Virus record (IMG/VR): IMGVR_UViG_3300047170_000201
Span: 1 to 41,446 of that record
Length of the DNA: 41,446 nt
Source: a virus
Direction: 5' to 3' (one strand)
The notes beneath the pieces were generated by a model. The model saw only the letters and a list, made by a program, of their open reading frames with translations, did not search any database and was not told the DNA's origin. Below are positions 21,601 through 31,500 of this stretch, piece after piece. How positions within the stretch are numbered: the first letter of the stretch is position 1; every line of letters begins with the position of its first letter. Both the position numbers and the translations under genes were made by a program.

Positions 21601-22368
21601 ATGAGTGATCCGATCCAGGTCCAGCTGGTCAACACGGCGCTCAGCGATCTGGGCCAGGAACCGGTCAGCGACCTGACGCCCGACAGCCTGGCGCAGAGCA
21701 ACGCGGCCGTTAAGCTGCTGAGAGTGCTCGACACCGCCCGCGACGTGGTGCTGGCGCGCCACGGCTGGACATGCGCCCTGGAGTACGTGGCCCTGCAGCC
21801 GGCCACCCTGCCGCCGGCGTATCAGAACTTCCGCTACCCCACCTCCTACCTTTTGCCCGCCGACGCCCTGCGCGTCTGGGAGATCGCCGGCGTCAGCTTC
21901 AACGGCAATTTCAACTGCTGGGCGCCGCGCTGGCAGGTGGGCACCACGGAAATCAGCGGCAGCCCGCAGATCATCATCCGGGCCACCGGGCTGGTGAACG
22001 ACGGCTACGGCTTCGGCTACGGCTTCCTGGACAGCTACATCGCCGGCTGGAGCACCGCGCCCAGCAGCTCCGACCCCGACGCCCAGGTCACGGGCGCGCC
22101 GCTGAACCTGGGCCCGCTCGACGTGGCCTATGTGCGCCGGGCGGCCTATGGCGCGCTGGACATGCACGTGCGCGACGCGATCGCCCACACGGCCGCCGCG
22201 CGCGCGGCTTATTCGATCACCGGCGACAGCGCCAAGGCCAAGGCGATGATGCAAGAGGCCGAGGCGGCCGTGCTGCTGGCGGTCAGCGCCGAGGGCGCGC
22301 AAGAGGGCCTGCAGGACGCCGCCGCCCCGTCCATTCCGCTGCTGCTGCGGCAGTACGCCCGCTATTGA
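21601..22368 (+). CDS. tail tubular protein A-like
   Basis: A 255-residue protein starting at ATG 21601 with GGAGGG upstream; a TTG at 21589 is in frame but lacks a site. The opening IQVQLVNTALSDLGQEPVSD, then AVKLLRVLDTARDVVLARHGW, is the T7 gp11-type gatekeeper pattern (AL..LGQ.P then D.ARD..L..H.W). The middle is beta-rich and aromatic (NFNCWAPRWQVGTTE, YGFGYGFLDSYIAG). The C-terminal helix (KAKAMMQEAEAAVLLAVSAE) closes the fold. It should form the ring between portal and nozzle. Confidence 0.85.
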   Translation: MSDPIQVQLVNTALSDLGQEPVSDLTPDSLAQSNAAVKLLRVLDTARDVVLARHGWTCALEYVALQPATLPPAYQNFRYPTSYLLPADALRVWEIAGVSFNGNFNCWAPRWQVGTTEISGSPQIIIRATGLVNDGYGFGYGFLDSYIAGWSTAPSSSDPDAQVTGAPLNLGPLDVAYVRRAAYGALDMHVRDAIAHTAAARAAYSITGDSAKAKAMMQEAEAAVLLAVSAEGAQEGLQDAAAPSIPLLLRQYARY

Positions 22369-22370
22369 GC

Positions 22371-22382
22371 CTCATCCGACGC
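22371..22382 (+). promoter_or_regulatory. TCATCCGACGC element
   Basis: CTCATCCGACGC directly after the tail tubular A stop, followed by AGCCGCGCGC, 26 bp before the tail tubular B start. It is in non-coding DNA and on the coding strand. It shares TCATCCGACGC with the 35476 and 40097 copies. Confidence 0.4.
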
Positions 22383-22407
22383 AGCCGCGCGCAAGCGATG
22401 CTGGGGG

Positions 22408-24660
22408 ATGCTCGCGACCGGCTTCACCAACAGCTTCACGTCCGGAGAGATCTTCCCGGACGCCCAGGACCGCGTCGACATCCAGCCCATCGCCAAGGGC
22501 TGCGACACGGCGACCAACCTGCTGGTCCAGATCGTCGGGCCCCTGCGCAAGCGGCGGGGCTTCTGGGCGCTGGGCCAGGTCTACGACCAGAACGCCACGG
22601 GGCGGCTGATCCCGTTCCGGCGCAGCATCGACGATGCCCTGATGCTCGAATTCGGCAACCTGGTGGTGCGTGTGTGGCTGAGCGACGGCTCGCCGCTGAT
22701 CGATCCCGACACCGGCGTCCAGGCGCAGTTCGCCAGCCCCTATACCACCGCGGACCTGGCCGGCCTGCGCTATCGCCAGATCGCCGACGTCATCTATTTT
22801 CGCCACAACACCGGCCTGCAGCCGCAGGCCCTGGAGCGGCTCACCGACACCAGCTGGCAGTTCAACGTCGAGACGTTCAGCAACGGCCCCTGGCTGCCGG
22901 AAAACATTTCCACCACGTCGCTGACGTTCAGTGGCGGCACGGTCACCACCGATCAGAACCCGGCCGCCGGCGACGCCGGCGTCACCCCCGCCGAGGCGAT
23001 CATGACCGGCCAGACGGTGAGCATCGTCGCCAGCGCCGCGGTGTTCACGCCCGGCATGGTCGGCGACAGCTTCCGCATCCGCGCCGGCGACGGCGCCGCC
23101 AGCATCCGCAGCTGGGAAGCCGGGGCGAACACCCCGGTGGGGTGGTTCATCCTCAGCGTGGGCAACATCTATGTGTCGATCGCCGACGGCGGCGGCAGCA
23201 ACAAGGCCAGCGCCAGCACGCCGCCGGTCAACACCAGCGGCACGCAGAGCGACGGCTGCAGCACCTTCCAGTTTCTCCACGACGGCGCGGGCATCGTCCA
23301 GATCACCTCGGTGGCCAGCGGCACCAGCGCGGAGGGCACGGTGCTGGCCACGCTGCCCATAGGCACGCAAAGCACAACCTATTGGGCCCGGGGCGCGTAT
23401 GGCGCGGACATCGGCTGGCCGCGCGCGTGGCCCAGCGCCGTGGAAGAGCGCCTGGTCGAGGGCGCGACGGCCAGCAACCTTGACATGATGGACCTCACGC
23501 GCACGGCGGGGTTCACGCCGGTCAACGAGGATTTCCACCCCGGGCTCGGGACCGGCCTGGTGGTCGACACCGACGCGCTGCGCCGGCGGCTGGGCGACGA
23601 CGGCGCGGAGATCCTGTGGACGCGAACCGCGACCTTCGTACTCGCCGGCACGGCCAGCGGCGAATACATCGTCAGCGGCGGCCTGTTCGGCGACCCGATC
23701 ACGCCCAGCACGATCGTGGTGCGCGAGCTGTCGGACTACGGCAGCGAGGATGTGTATCCGGCCAAGACGCACAAGGGCATTACTTTCGTGACGCGCGGTG
23801 GCCAGACGCTGCGCAAGATGACGGTCGATCCTCAACAGAACATCGGCACCGATGATCTGTCTTTCCTCGCCAAGCACATCGCCAGCCTGGGCATGGTGCA
23901 GCTGGCGTGGCTGCCGCAGCCCGACGAGGTGCTGTGGGTGCGCCTGGCCACCGGCGGCGTCGCGGCCCTGACCATGCACGACGAACAGCAGGTGCGCGGG
24001 TGGACCACACAGCAGCTGGGCGGCGGCCTGGTGGTCGAGGACATCGTCACCCTGCCGGGCCCCGGGCGTCTCGAGACGCTGTGGATGATCGTTTCGCGGC
24101 TGAAGAACGGCGCGACGCAGCGCCAGCTGATGATGCAGAGCCAGGTCAGCGACGGCCTGTTCATGGACTATGCCGAGCTGTACGAGGGCTCGCCCACCAC
24201 GCTCATAGGCAACCTGGATTATCTCGCCGGCGAGACCGTGCGGGTGCTGGCCGACGGCGTGCAGGTCCCCGACACCACCGTGAGCAACGCCGGCACGCTG
24301 GCGCTGCCCACGGCCGCCAGCAAGGTGCTGGTGGGGCTGGCGATGCCGATCAACTTCGTCTCGCTCAAGCTCGATGTCGCCACCGTGGGCGGCACGCTTC
24401 TGAAACAGCAGCGGGTCGCCGGCGTGCTGGTCGATCTTCAGGCGGCCAGCTGCCAGGTGGGCCTGCAGGGTGGCCGCGCGGAAACCTTCATGCCGCGCCT
24501 GCCAGGCGACGTGGGCGCCGTGGTATCGCGCAAGGCGGTCAAGAACGTGACCCTGGCCGGCGACAGCGGCCGCGATCCCCGCATCGTGATCACGGAGGAC
24601 AGCGCCTACGATTTTGCGATCTTCTCATTGAAACCGCAGGTGACCCTTGGCGACCGCTGA
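22408..24660 (+). CDS. tail tubular protein B-like (nozzle)
   Basis: A 750-residue protein of the T7 gp12 type. The opening ATGFTNSFTSGEIFPDAQDR, then QPIAKGCDTATNLLVQIVGPL and RKRRGFWALGQVYD, is the standard N-terminal signature (few-helix start, then G.L..R.G). Long beta-rich regions follow (YTTADLAGLRYRQIADVIYF, AKTHKGITFVTRGGQTLRKM), ending in VLITEDSAYDF-like strands. It forms the tail nozzle that carries the fibres. The ATG at 22408 has only GGGGG immediately before it, so translation may rely on coupling or on the element at 22371. It overlaps the next gene by 14 bases. Confidence 0.86.
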   Translation: MLATGFTNSFTSGEIFPDAQDRVDIQPIAKGCDTATNLLVQIVGPLRKRRGFWALGQVYDQNATGRLIPFRRSIDDALMLEFGNLVVRVWLSDGSPLIDPDTGVQAQFASPYTTADLAGLRYRQIADVIYFRHNTGLQPQALERLTDTSWQFNVETFSNGPWLPENISTTSLTFSGGTVTTDQNPAAGDAGVTPAEAIMTGQTVSIVASAAVFTPGMVGDSFRIRAGDGAASIRSWEAGANTPVGWFILSVGNIYVSIADGGGSNKASASTPPVNTSGTQSDGCSTFQFLHDGAGIVQITSVASGTSAEGTVLATLPIGTQSTTYWARGAYGADIGWPRAWPSAVEERLVEGATASNLDMMDLTRTAGFTPVNEDFHPGLGTGLVVDTDALRRRLGDDGAEILWTRTATFVLAGTASGEYIVSGGLFGDPITPSTIVVRELSDYGSEDVYPAKTHKGITFVTRGGQTLRKMTVDPQQNIGTDDLSFLAKHIASLGMVQLAWLPQPDEVLWVRLATGGVAALTMHDEQQVRGWTTQQLGGGLVVEDIVTLPGPGRLETLWMIVSRLKNGATQRQLMMQSQVSDGLFMDYAELYEGSPTTLIGNLDYLAGETVRVLADGVQVPDTTVSNAGTLALPTAASKVLVGLAMPINFVSLKLDVATVGGTLLKQQRVAGVLVDLQAASCQVGLQGGRAETFMPRLPGDVGAVVSRKAVKNVTLAGDSGRDPRIVITEDSAYDFAIFSLKPQVTLGDR

Positions 24661-25075
24661 ACAGCTGCGCTTGCGCCCCTACATGCCGGGCGATTTCGAG
24701 TGGTTCGAACCGCGCGCCGACTTCGTCGCCGACATGGCGGCCGACGATTGGGACTGGAGCAAGGGGCCGCCGCGCGGGCGCGTGTGGACGCTGCAGCGTG
24801 GTGAGGTCCAGGTCCTGGGCGTCGCCGGCATCGGCCGGGTCGACGCCGACTGGCACGCTTGGGCCATATTGGCCGACATCCCGCCGAAGGTGTTCGTGCG
24901 GGCGCTCTGGCTGGCCCAGCGTCAGCTGGACTTGTTCGAGCGCATGGAGGCCGGCGGCCTCTACAGCTTTAGCCGGCGCGAAAACCCGGCCGCGCAGCGC
25001 TGCCTCGAGCATATCGGCTTTCGGCGGGTGGGCCACACGGCCAGCCACGCGATCCTCTGCCGGCGCGAGCGCTGA
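24647..25075 (+). CDS. GNAT-fold internal virion protein (gp13 position)
   Basis: A 142-residue protein starting at TTG 24647 within the end of the nozzle gene, with CAGGTG upstream; no other start fits before the conserved part. It has short-GNAT features: LRLRPYMPGDFEWF at the start, VLGVAGIGRVDADWHAWAIL in the middle (strand-turn-strand) and ENPAAQRCLEHIGFRRVG at the end, the usual N-P-A-x-R-x-x-E-x-x-G-F motif. T7 gp13, in the same position, is an internal virion protein. Whether this one acetylates anything is unknown. A stop-start overlap (TGATG) links it to the next gene. Confidence 0.72.
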   Translation: MATAEQLRLRPYMPGDFEWFEPRADFVADMAADDWDWSKGPPRGRVWTLQRGEVQVLGVAGIGRVDADWHAWAILADIPPKVFVRALWLAQRQLDLFERMEAGGLYSFSRRENPAAQRCLEHIGFRRVGHTASHAILCRRER

Positions 25076-25569
25076 TGGATCCGTTCACCATCATGGCCGG
25101 CATCGGCGCGGTCGGCAGCCTGTTCAAGGGCCTGACCGGCTTCTTCGGCGGCAACGCCCAGGCCCAGGAGGAGCGCAACGCCGCCGAGGAAGCCGACCGC
25201 CAGGCCGGCGTCAACGCCCAGATCGCCCTGCAGCAGGGCGACGAAGCCGCCGCCCACGGCGCGGTGGCCGCGGCCGCAAACGGCGGAGGGTTCGTCGGTT
25301 CGGCGATCGGCGTGATCGGCAATCTGAGCAATCAGGCGATGTACAACGCCCGCCAGCAGGTCTACCGCGGCCAGACCGAGGCGCAGAACGACCTCTACGG
25401 CGCGGCCGTGGCCAAGACGCAGGCCTGGGACAGCCTGATCAGCGGCGGCGTGGGCGCCGCCTCGAGCATCGTGGGCGGCTTTGCGCAGGCCAGCCTGGCC
25501 GCTCAGCAAAAGGCGGCGCTGAGCGCGCTCAAGGGCGACCCCTACGCGGCCTACGGCGGCGGCTATTAG
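25075..25569 (+). CDS. internal virion protein (gp14-like)
   Basis: A 164-residue protein with the composition of T7 gp14: a glycine-rich hydrophobic start (IMAGIGAVGSLFKGLTGFFGG), a long charged helix (AEEADRQAGVNAQIALQQGD), two further hydrophobic segments (GGGFVGSAIGVIGNLSNQA, LISGGVGAASSIVGGFAQA) and an Ala/Gly/Tyr tail. Such proteins are ejected and inserted into the outer membrane to start the DNA channel. The assignment rests on position, length and hydrophobic pattern. It is coupled to both neighbours. Confidence 0.72.
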   Translation: MDPFTIMAGIGAVGSLFKGLTGFFGGNAQAQEERNAAEEADRQAGVNAQIALQQGDEAAAHGAVAAAANGGGFVGSAIGVIGNLSNQAMYNARQQVYRGQTEAQNDLYGAAVAKTQAWDSLISGGVGAASSIVGGFAQASLAAQQKAALSALKGDPYAAYGGGY

Positions 25570-28557
25570 ATGGTCGCCATTCCCGACCAGCTGCCGCTAG
25601 ACCCGAGCGCCGGCGCGACGCCCAGCGGCGCGAGCGTGGCCCCGACGGACTTCGGCCTGGGGCAGGCGGCCGGCGAGGCCGACCGCGTGGCGGCGATGTC
25701 GCGGCGCACCGCCGCCCTGCAAATCCGCGCGCAGGCCCAGGCCGACAAACAGGCCGCGATGCCGACCTATCTGAAGGTCCAGGCCGCGAACGAGGCGGAT
25801 TATCAGGCGGCCGTGGCCAGCGGCGCGGCCGGCCAGCCCGGGTTCGTCGGCTCCCAGTACGACAACGCCATGGAGCGGGTCGACCGCGCCGCGTCGAGCC
25901 CGGACCTGACGCCGGGCCAGCAGAGCGAGCTCCGCGCCATGGGCGTGCAGCATGCCAACGCCCTGGCCACGGCCGCGGCCAGCGCGCACGCGGCCGCCCT
26001 GGCCCAGCCGATCGCGGATCTCTACAAGGCCCAGCAGACCAGCCAGATCGCCGACGGCCTGACCAGCTTCGCGGGCGGCTTCGAGCCGGCCTTCACCGAC
26101 CTCAAGAACAACTATGTCGCCGGCGCGCCGGACCTGGTCCCGGCCACGGCCGCGCTGTTCGACAGCCATGCGCAGGCGGCCGTTGCCGCCGCGCCGGCGG
26201 CCGTGCAACCGCAGCTGCAGCAACAGTTCGCGGGCATGCGTGCCAAATACCTGGGCGATGCGCTGGATACACAGATCGCCCATGGTCAGACGGCGATTAC
26301 CCAGGGGTTCACCAAGCAACTCAACGTCGCCGCCGACACCGTGGCCAGCAACCCGGCCAGTTACGACAACGCCATGAACGTCCAGCTGCCGGCGGCCGTG
26401 GCGGCCCTCCCGGCCGGCCTGCGCGAGGCGGCGACGAACGATTGGGGCGCGACCCTGGCGACGGCGCGGGTCAAGGCGCTGATCGCGGCCGGCGACGCCG
26501 GCGCGGCCACAAGCGAGCTCAACGCCGGCAAGTATGACGCCTACCTGATCCCGAAGGAAAAAGAGGCGCTGCTCAGCGAGGCCGACGCCGCCGGCCGCGA
26601 CACGGCGCCGCGAAGCCTGGACCAGGCCACGGCTCAACTGAACGTCAAGCAAAAGGCCGATGCCGAGATCACCGGCATCCTGACCACCGGCAAGGGCGCG
26701 GACCTGACGCCCGATGAGCTCAAGACCATGAGCTACACCGAACAGGCCGCCTACCTGGCCCGGCGTACGCAGGCTCAGCAGGCGTTCGCGGCGGCGGGCA
26801 GCGTGCGCGACATGCCGCTCAACAGTTTGCAAGCCCTCGCCCACGGCGCGGGACCGGACCCCACCGATCCCGACTATGCGACCAAGCTGCCGCTCTGGCA
26901 GCTGCAGCAGAAGCTGGCGCAGGACGAGATCACCAACCGCACCAACAACCCGGGCGGCTGGGCGTGGGCGAGCAACGGCAAGGGCGCGGCGGTGAAGGGC
27001 GACGCCTCGGGCGTGGCCGTCGATCGGGGCGCGGCGCTGCGAGCCATGTGGGGCAACGTCCAGAGCGCGACCGGGGCGGCTCAGCAGTCGGCGGCGATGG
27101 GTTACGCCGGGACCATGCTCATGGCCCAATATGGGGCCGGCGTGCCGGCGACCGCGCGCCAGATCGTGCCCTCCGACCAGGCCGAGGCCATGGCGGCGAG
27201 CATCAACGACGCGCCGCCCGAGGGCAAGCTCGCGGCGATGCAACAGGTATCCGGCCTGTTGCGGGCGATGCCGCCCGTGATGCGCCTGCCCGATGGTTCG
27301 TTGGCCTCGCCCCAGACGATATTGCGTGACCAGCTGCTGGCGGCGCACCTCAATCCCGTGTGGGTGTCGGCGCTGGTCGACTATGGCGGCAACCCGGCCG
27401 CGCTCGGCCGCTTCGTCGCCGCCACGAACGACCCGACGCTCAAGGCGCCGCTGCCGGGCACGGGGCAGGCCACCCTCGAGCGCGACGTGCGGGCGGCGCT
27501 GGCCCCGGAACTGAAGGCCAGCGCCCCGCTGCCCGGCGCCCAGGCGCTCAACCAGGCGCGCATAGACCGCACCGTCCTGGTGGCCCGTAGCCTGATGGCC
27601 GCGGGCTCCGACGCGGGCTCGGCGGCGCAGGCGGCCGCCAAGGATCTGACCGGCGGGCGGCGCTACGTCGACACCTGGAGCATCCCGGCATCGATCGCCG
27701 GCGGCAGCCAGACGGCCTGGGGGGCGGGCGACAAGCCGATGCTCACCGACGGCGCGGGCCTCGTGCGCGCCGGGGCGGCGACGATCCTGCGCGAGCTCAC
27801 CGCCAACCGCGGCGCGAACCTCTACATCCCGCCCGGCAACCCGGCCTATTCGGCCGCCGTCGCGGCGAACGCCAGGTGGGTCACGGCGCCCGACAACAGC
27901 GGCCTGACGCTGATGACGCCGAAAACCGATGGGACGTGGCAACAGGTCGCCGACAAGTGGGGGCGGCCGGTCAGCGCCACGTGGAACGACCTGAGCGCGC
28001 AAGGCAGGGGTGGCGCGCCTTCGCCGTTCACTCCGCCGCCGGCCGCGCTGCAAGGCCCCAGCGGGCCGCTGCCGGCGTTCTCGAAGCAAAGCGCGTTCAA
28101 CGCCCTGGCGCGGTCGATCGAGACGCAAGAGAGCGGTGGCCGATCGGGCCTGATCAGCGACCAGGGCGCCTATGGCGTCATGCAGGTCCTGCCGAGCACG
28201 GCGGCGAGCTACGCCCAGCGCCTGACCGGCGCGCCGCTCGATTCAAACCGGCTGTTGCATGACGACGCCTACAATCGGCAGATCGGCCGCCAGATCCTCG
28301 CGGACGGAGTGAACCATTACGGGGCGACGCCCGGCGGCCTGGTGCTGAGCCTGGCGGACTATTTCGAGGGTCGCGGCAACGTCGAGGGGTACACGGACAA
28401 TAAAGGGTATCACCCCGGCTTGCTGCAGCGCCTCGGCGACCCTCGCCAGCCCGGAACGTCCATAGACCAATGGGTGGCCCACCTGCCGCCCAAGGGTCAA
28501 GCCTACGTCCAGCGCACTCTGCCCCGCGCGGTCGCCTACCTGGCGACGGGGCAATAG
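25570..28557 (+). CDS. internal virion protein with C-terminal lytic transglycosylase
   Basis: A 995-residue protein with no gap to its neighbours. Residues 1-830 are mostly Ala/Gln-rich helices (LGQAAGEADRVAAMSRRTAAL and similar), like the elongated gp15 of T7. The C-terminal part from about 840 is an SLT lytic transglycosylase: ARSIETQESGGRSG with catalytic E854, then GAYGVMQVLPSTA (G869-x-x-Q872), with the end LADYFEGRG. In T7 the SLT domain is at the N-terminus of gp16, so the domain has moved. It should cut peptidoglycan as DNA is injected. Confidence 0.83.
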   Translation: MVAIPDQLPLDPSAGATPSGASVAPTDFGLGQAAGEADRVAAMSRRTAALQIRAQAQADKQAAMPTYLKVQAANEADYQAAVASGAAGQPGFVGSQYDNAMERVDRAASSPDLTPGQQSELRAMGVQHANALATAAASAHAAALAQPIADLYKAQQTSQIADGLTSFAGGFEPAFTDLKNNYVAGAPDLVPATAALFDSHAQAAVAAAPAAVQPQLQQQFAGMRAKYLGDALDTQIAHGQTAITQGFTKQLNVAADTVASNPASYDNAMNVQLPAAVAALPAGLREAATNDWGATLATARVKALIAAGDAGAATSELNAGKYDAYLIPKEKEALLSEADAAGRDTAPRSLDQATAQLNVKQKADAEITGILTTGKGADLTPDELKTMSYTEQAAYLARRTQAQQAFAAAGSVRDMPLNSLQALAHGAGPDPTDPDYATKLPLWQLQQKLAQDEITNRTNNPGGWAWASNGKGAAVKGDASGVAVDRGAALRAMWGNVQSATGAAQQSAAMGYAGTMLMAQYGAGVPATARQIVPSDQAEAMAASINDAPPEGKLAAMQQVSGLLRAMPPVMRLPDGSLASPQTILRDQLLAAHLNPVWVSALVDYGGNPAALGRFVAATNDPTLKAPLPGTGQATLERDVRAALAPELKASAPLPGAQALNQARIDRTVLVARSLMAAGSDAGSAAQAAAKDLTGGRRYVDTWSIPASIAGGSQTAWGAGDKPMLTDGAGLVRAGAATILRELTANRGANLYIPPGNPAYSAAVAANARWVTAPDNSGLTLMTPKTDGTWQQVADKWGRPVSATWNDLSAQGRGGAPSPFTPPPAALQGPSGPLPAFSKQSAFNALARSIETQESGGRSGLISDQGAYGVMQVLPSTAASYAQRLTGAPLDSNRLLHDDAYNRQIGRQILADGVNHYGATPGGLVLSLADYFEGRGNVEGYTDNKGYHPGLLQRLGDPRQPGTSIDQWVAHLPPKGQAYVQRTLPRAVAYLATGQ

Positions 28558-31500
28558 ATGCCGGTCGGCGGCACATATCTGCCGGGCCCCGATCTCGACG
28601 AGATCGATACCAACGCGAATGCCCTGCCGGTCCCGCAGGGCGAGCGCACGAGCGAGGCGTTCGGCCATTTCGACTTCACCACGCGCGCGCTCCAGCTGGG
28701 CCGCGAGCTGGTCGGCGACGTCACTCAGCCGCAAGTGCTCGACCCGGACACCGGCTTCACCCACACGCCGCAGCTGGACAGCGACACGCTGAACGCCCGC
28801 TACGGCGTCCCCGGCTATCTGCGCTTCAACAAGCCGGACAGCGAAGCCGACGCCGCGTTTCAGCAGTCGCAGGCGCAAGAGCGCCGGTTCCGCGACAGCG
28901 TCTTCGCGCGCACCAACCCGCAGCCTCTGACGGATTTCGGGGCCGGGCTGGCCGGCAGCCTGCTCGATCCCGCCGGCCTGGCGACGATGTGGGCCACCGG
29001 CGGCGCGGGCGAGGCGGCGCTGGGCGCGCTCGGCCTCAAGACCGCCGCGGAGGCCGCGCCGGCGGTCTCGACCCTGGGTCGCCTGGCCAACGCCGGCGGC
29101 GACGTGGCGCGCACCCTGGCGACGGGAGCCATCGACAACGTGCCCTATGTGGCCGCCAACGCCCTGCTCTCGCACTACGCCGGCGACGACTACGACCTTG
29201 CCGACGGCCTGCGCGACATCGCCGCCGGCGCTGTACTGCACACGGCCGCCCACCTGACGTTCCGCGGCGCGGGCGCGCTCTGGGACCGTTTCGGCGCCGG
29301 CCTGGACGCGGACGCCGCGCCGATCGGCGGCGTGCCCGAGCGCCCCCCTCCTTTCTCGCCCGACCCGGCGCCCGGCATGCCGCCGGCCGTCGCGGCCATG
29401 GGCGACGCCGCCAGGCGCGGCGCCTGGGTCAAAGCCCTGGACGACATGGCCGAAGACAGGCCGGTGGACGTCGCGCAGTATGTCGAGCGAGAGGTGGGCG
29501 CGCAGCCCGCAGCGCCGGAAACCGAGGTTCCCGAACAGGAGCAAGGAGCGCCGAATGTCGATCTTGGATCTGCCGATCGATCAACCGTTGACGGAACAGC
29601 AGCGCCAGAGCCTGGCGCGGGCGTTGAGCACGATCCGTTTGCGTCGCCCGCGACCGACCCCGACCGGGTCCACTTCGACCAGAACCACGCGGATCTCTAT
29701 CGGCTAGGCGAGGTCATCGCCGACCGGTCCGCGCCGCGAGAGGCGATCGAGGCGGAAGCCACGCGCCTGGCCGACACCATGGGCCGCTACATGGACTGGA
29801 CGGACATCCCCATGTCCAAGGCCGCGCGGCGGGTGCTGGACAGGACGGGCGCGCCGCCGGCGATCGAGATGCGCCGCGCGGCCGCGGACTATCACCGCGA
29901 GGTGGATATCGAAAACGCCGCCGGAATGTCGCTCTATGATTCCGACCGGCTGCATGAAGCGGTGACCTCCGAGCGCGGCCGCGCGGCGCAGGCGACGCCG
30001 GCCGGCGACCCGCTGGGCGAGCTCGACGCGGCGTATGCGAAGGCGGCCGCCGGTGGGGCGATCCCGGAACCCACTGTGAGACCGCCCGGCGAGGGGCCCG
30101 GCGCGCCGGGCGGCGATGCACACCCCGCCGTGGTCGACGCGCTGCAGCTGGATCGGCCGCGGAAGACGGAGGGCGCCGCTGGCGCGCGCGCCGACCCGCA
30201 GGAACCCCGCGCCGCTTTTCGCGCCCGGGCCGACGCGGTCATTGCGGCCGATCCGGAGCTGAAGGCGCTGCTGGAGGATACCCAGCGCCTGGCCGGCCGG
30301 CCGGACGTGCTCGACGAGCCAGGCGAGGAAAGCCCAGGCCCCCAGCCGGGCGCGAAGCTGCAAACCAGCTTCATGACGGATGCCAAGCCCGTCGGCCGCG
30401 AGGGCCTGGGCGCGCATCTGATCGACGATCTGTACGGGCAGCCGGCGGGCAAGCCTCTCGACGAAAAGACGGCCGCGCTGTTCCGCGAGGTCAGCGACCT
30501 GGTGAAGCGCATCGCGCCAGGCGCCACGGCGCGGCCGTTCGAATTCCTGCGCGGCGAGGGCCAGGCCGAACGCGGGCAGGGCGTCATGGGGGCGAGCTAC
30601 CGCAAAGGGGCGCGCCAGATCCTGGCCTGGAGCCTGGAAAGCCCCGACGCTGTGGGTACGGCGCGCCACGAGGCCATTCACGCTCTGCGCGAGATGGGCG
30701 CCTTCAGCGACGAGGAATGGCGCACCCTGGAGCGCGCGGCCGTCGATCAGGACTGGCTGGGTCGCTACAACATCGAGCAGCTCTATCCGGACGACGGCTG
30801 GGAAACCCACCTCGAGGAAGCGATCGCCGAGCGGTTCCGCGAGTGGCGCCGCGAGCCGGTTCCGGAGGGCCTGCCGTCAAACATCCATGAGGTGTTCCAA
30901 CGGCTGCTCGATCTGCTGCAGCGCCTCGGCGCCGCCGCCAGGTCCGCCCTCGGCCCAAACGCCGCCGACATCCTCGACGCCGTCGACCGCGGCGAGGTCG
31001 GCGCGAGGGACACCGCCAGGCCGGCCAAGGGTAAGGCGCGGCCGAAGCTGCAGGAAGCCTTCCACGGTAGCCCGTTCGACTTCGACCGTTTCGATAGCGG
31101 GCGCATCGGGGATGGCGAGGGGCGTCAGGCCTATGGCCACGGTCTTTACTTCGCCGGCAAACGCGAGGTTGCCGAGCACTACAGGGAGGTGCTCGGGGGA
31201 AAGGGGTACGCGCCCGAAGACTACGCGGAATATTTCAGACCCGGCCGCATCATCGAAGGTCGGCGGGGCCGCGATAGGGTGGTGGCCTTTCACCCGAGCG
31301 ATATCGACGGTGGCGCGCACTGGTCGGTCACCGTTCGCAGCGTCGGGCGCAACGGCGAGGAGATCGCCGGCGAGCGCGATCGTAACCACTCCACCCGCCC
31401 CGAAGACAGCGCGATGGAGAGGGTGCTTGGCCGGCCGCCGAAGCTCTTCGGCAAGCTATACCACGTCGATATTCCCAACGATTTCGAATACCTGGACTGG

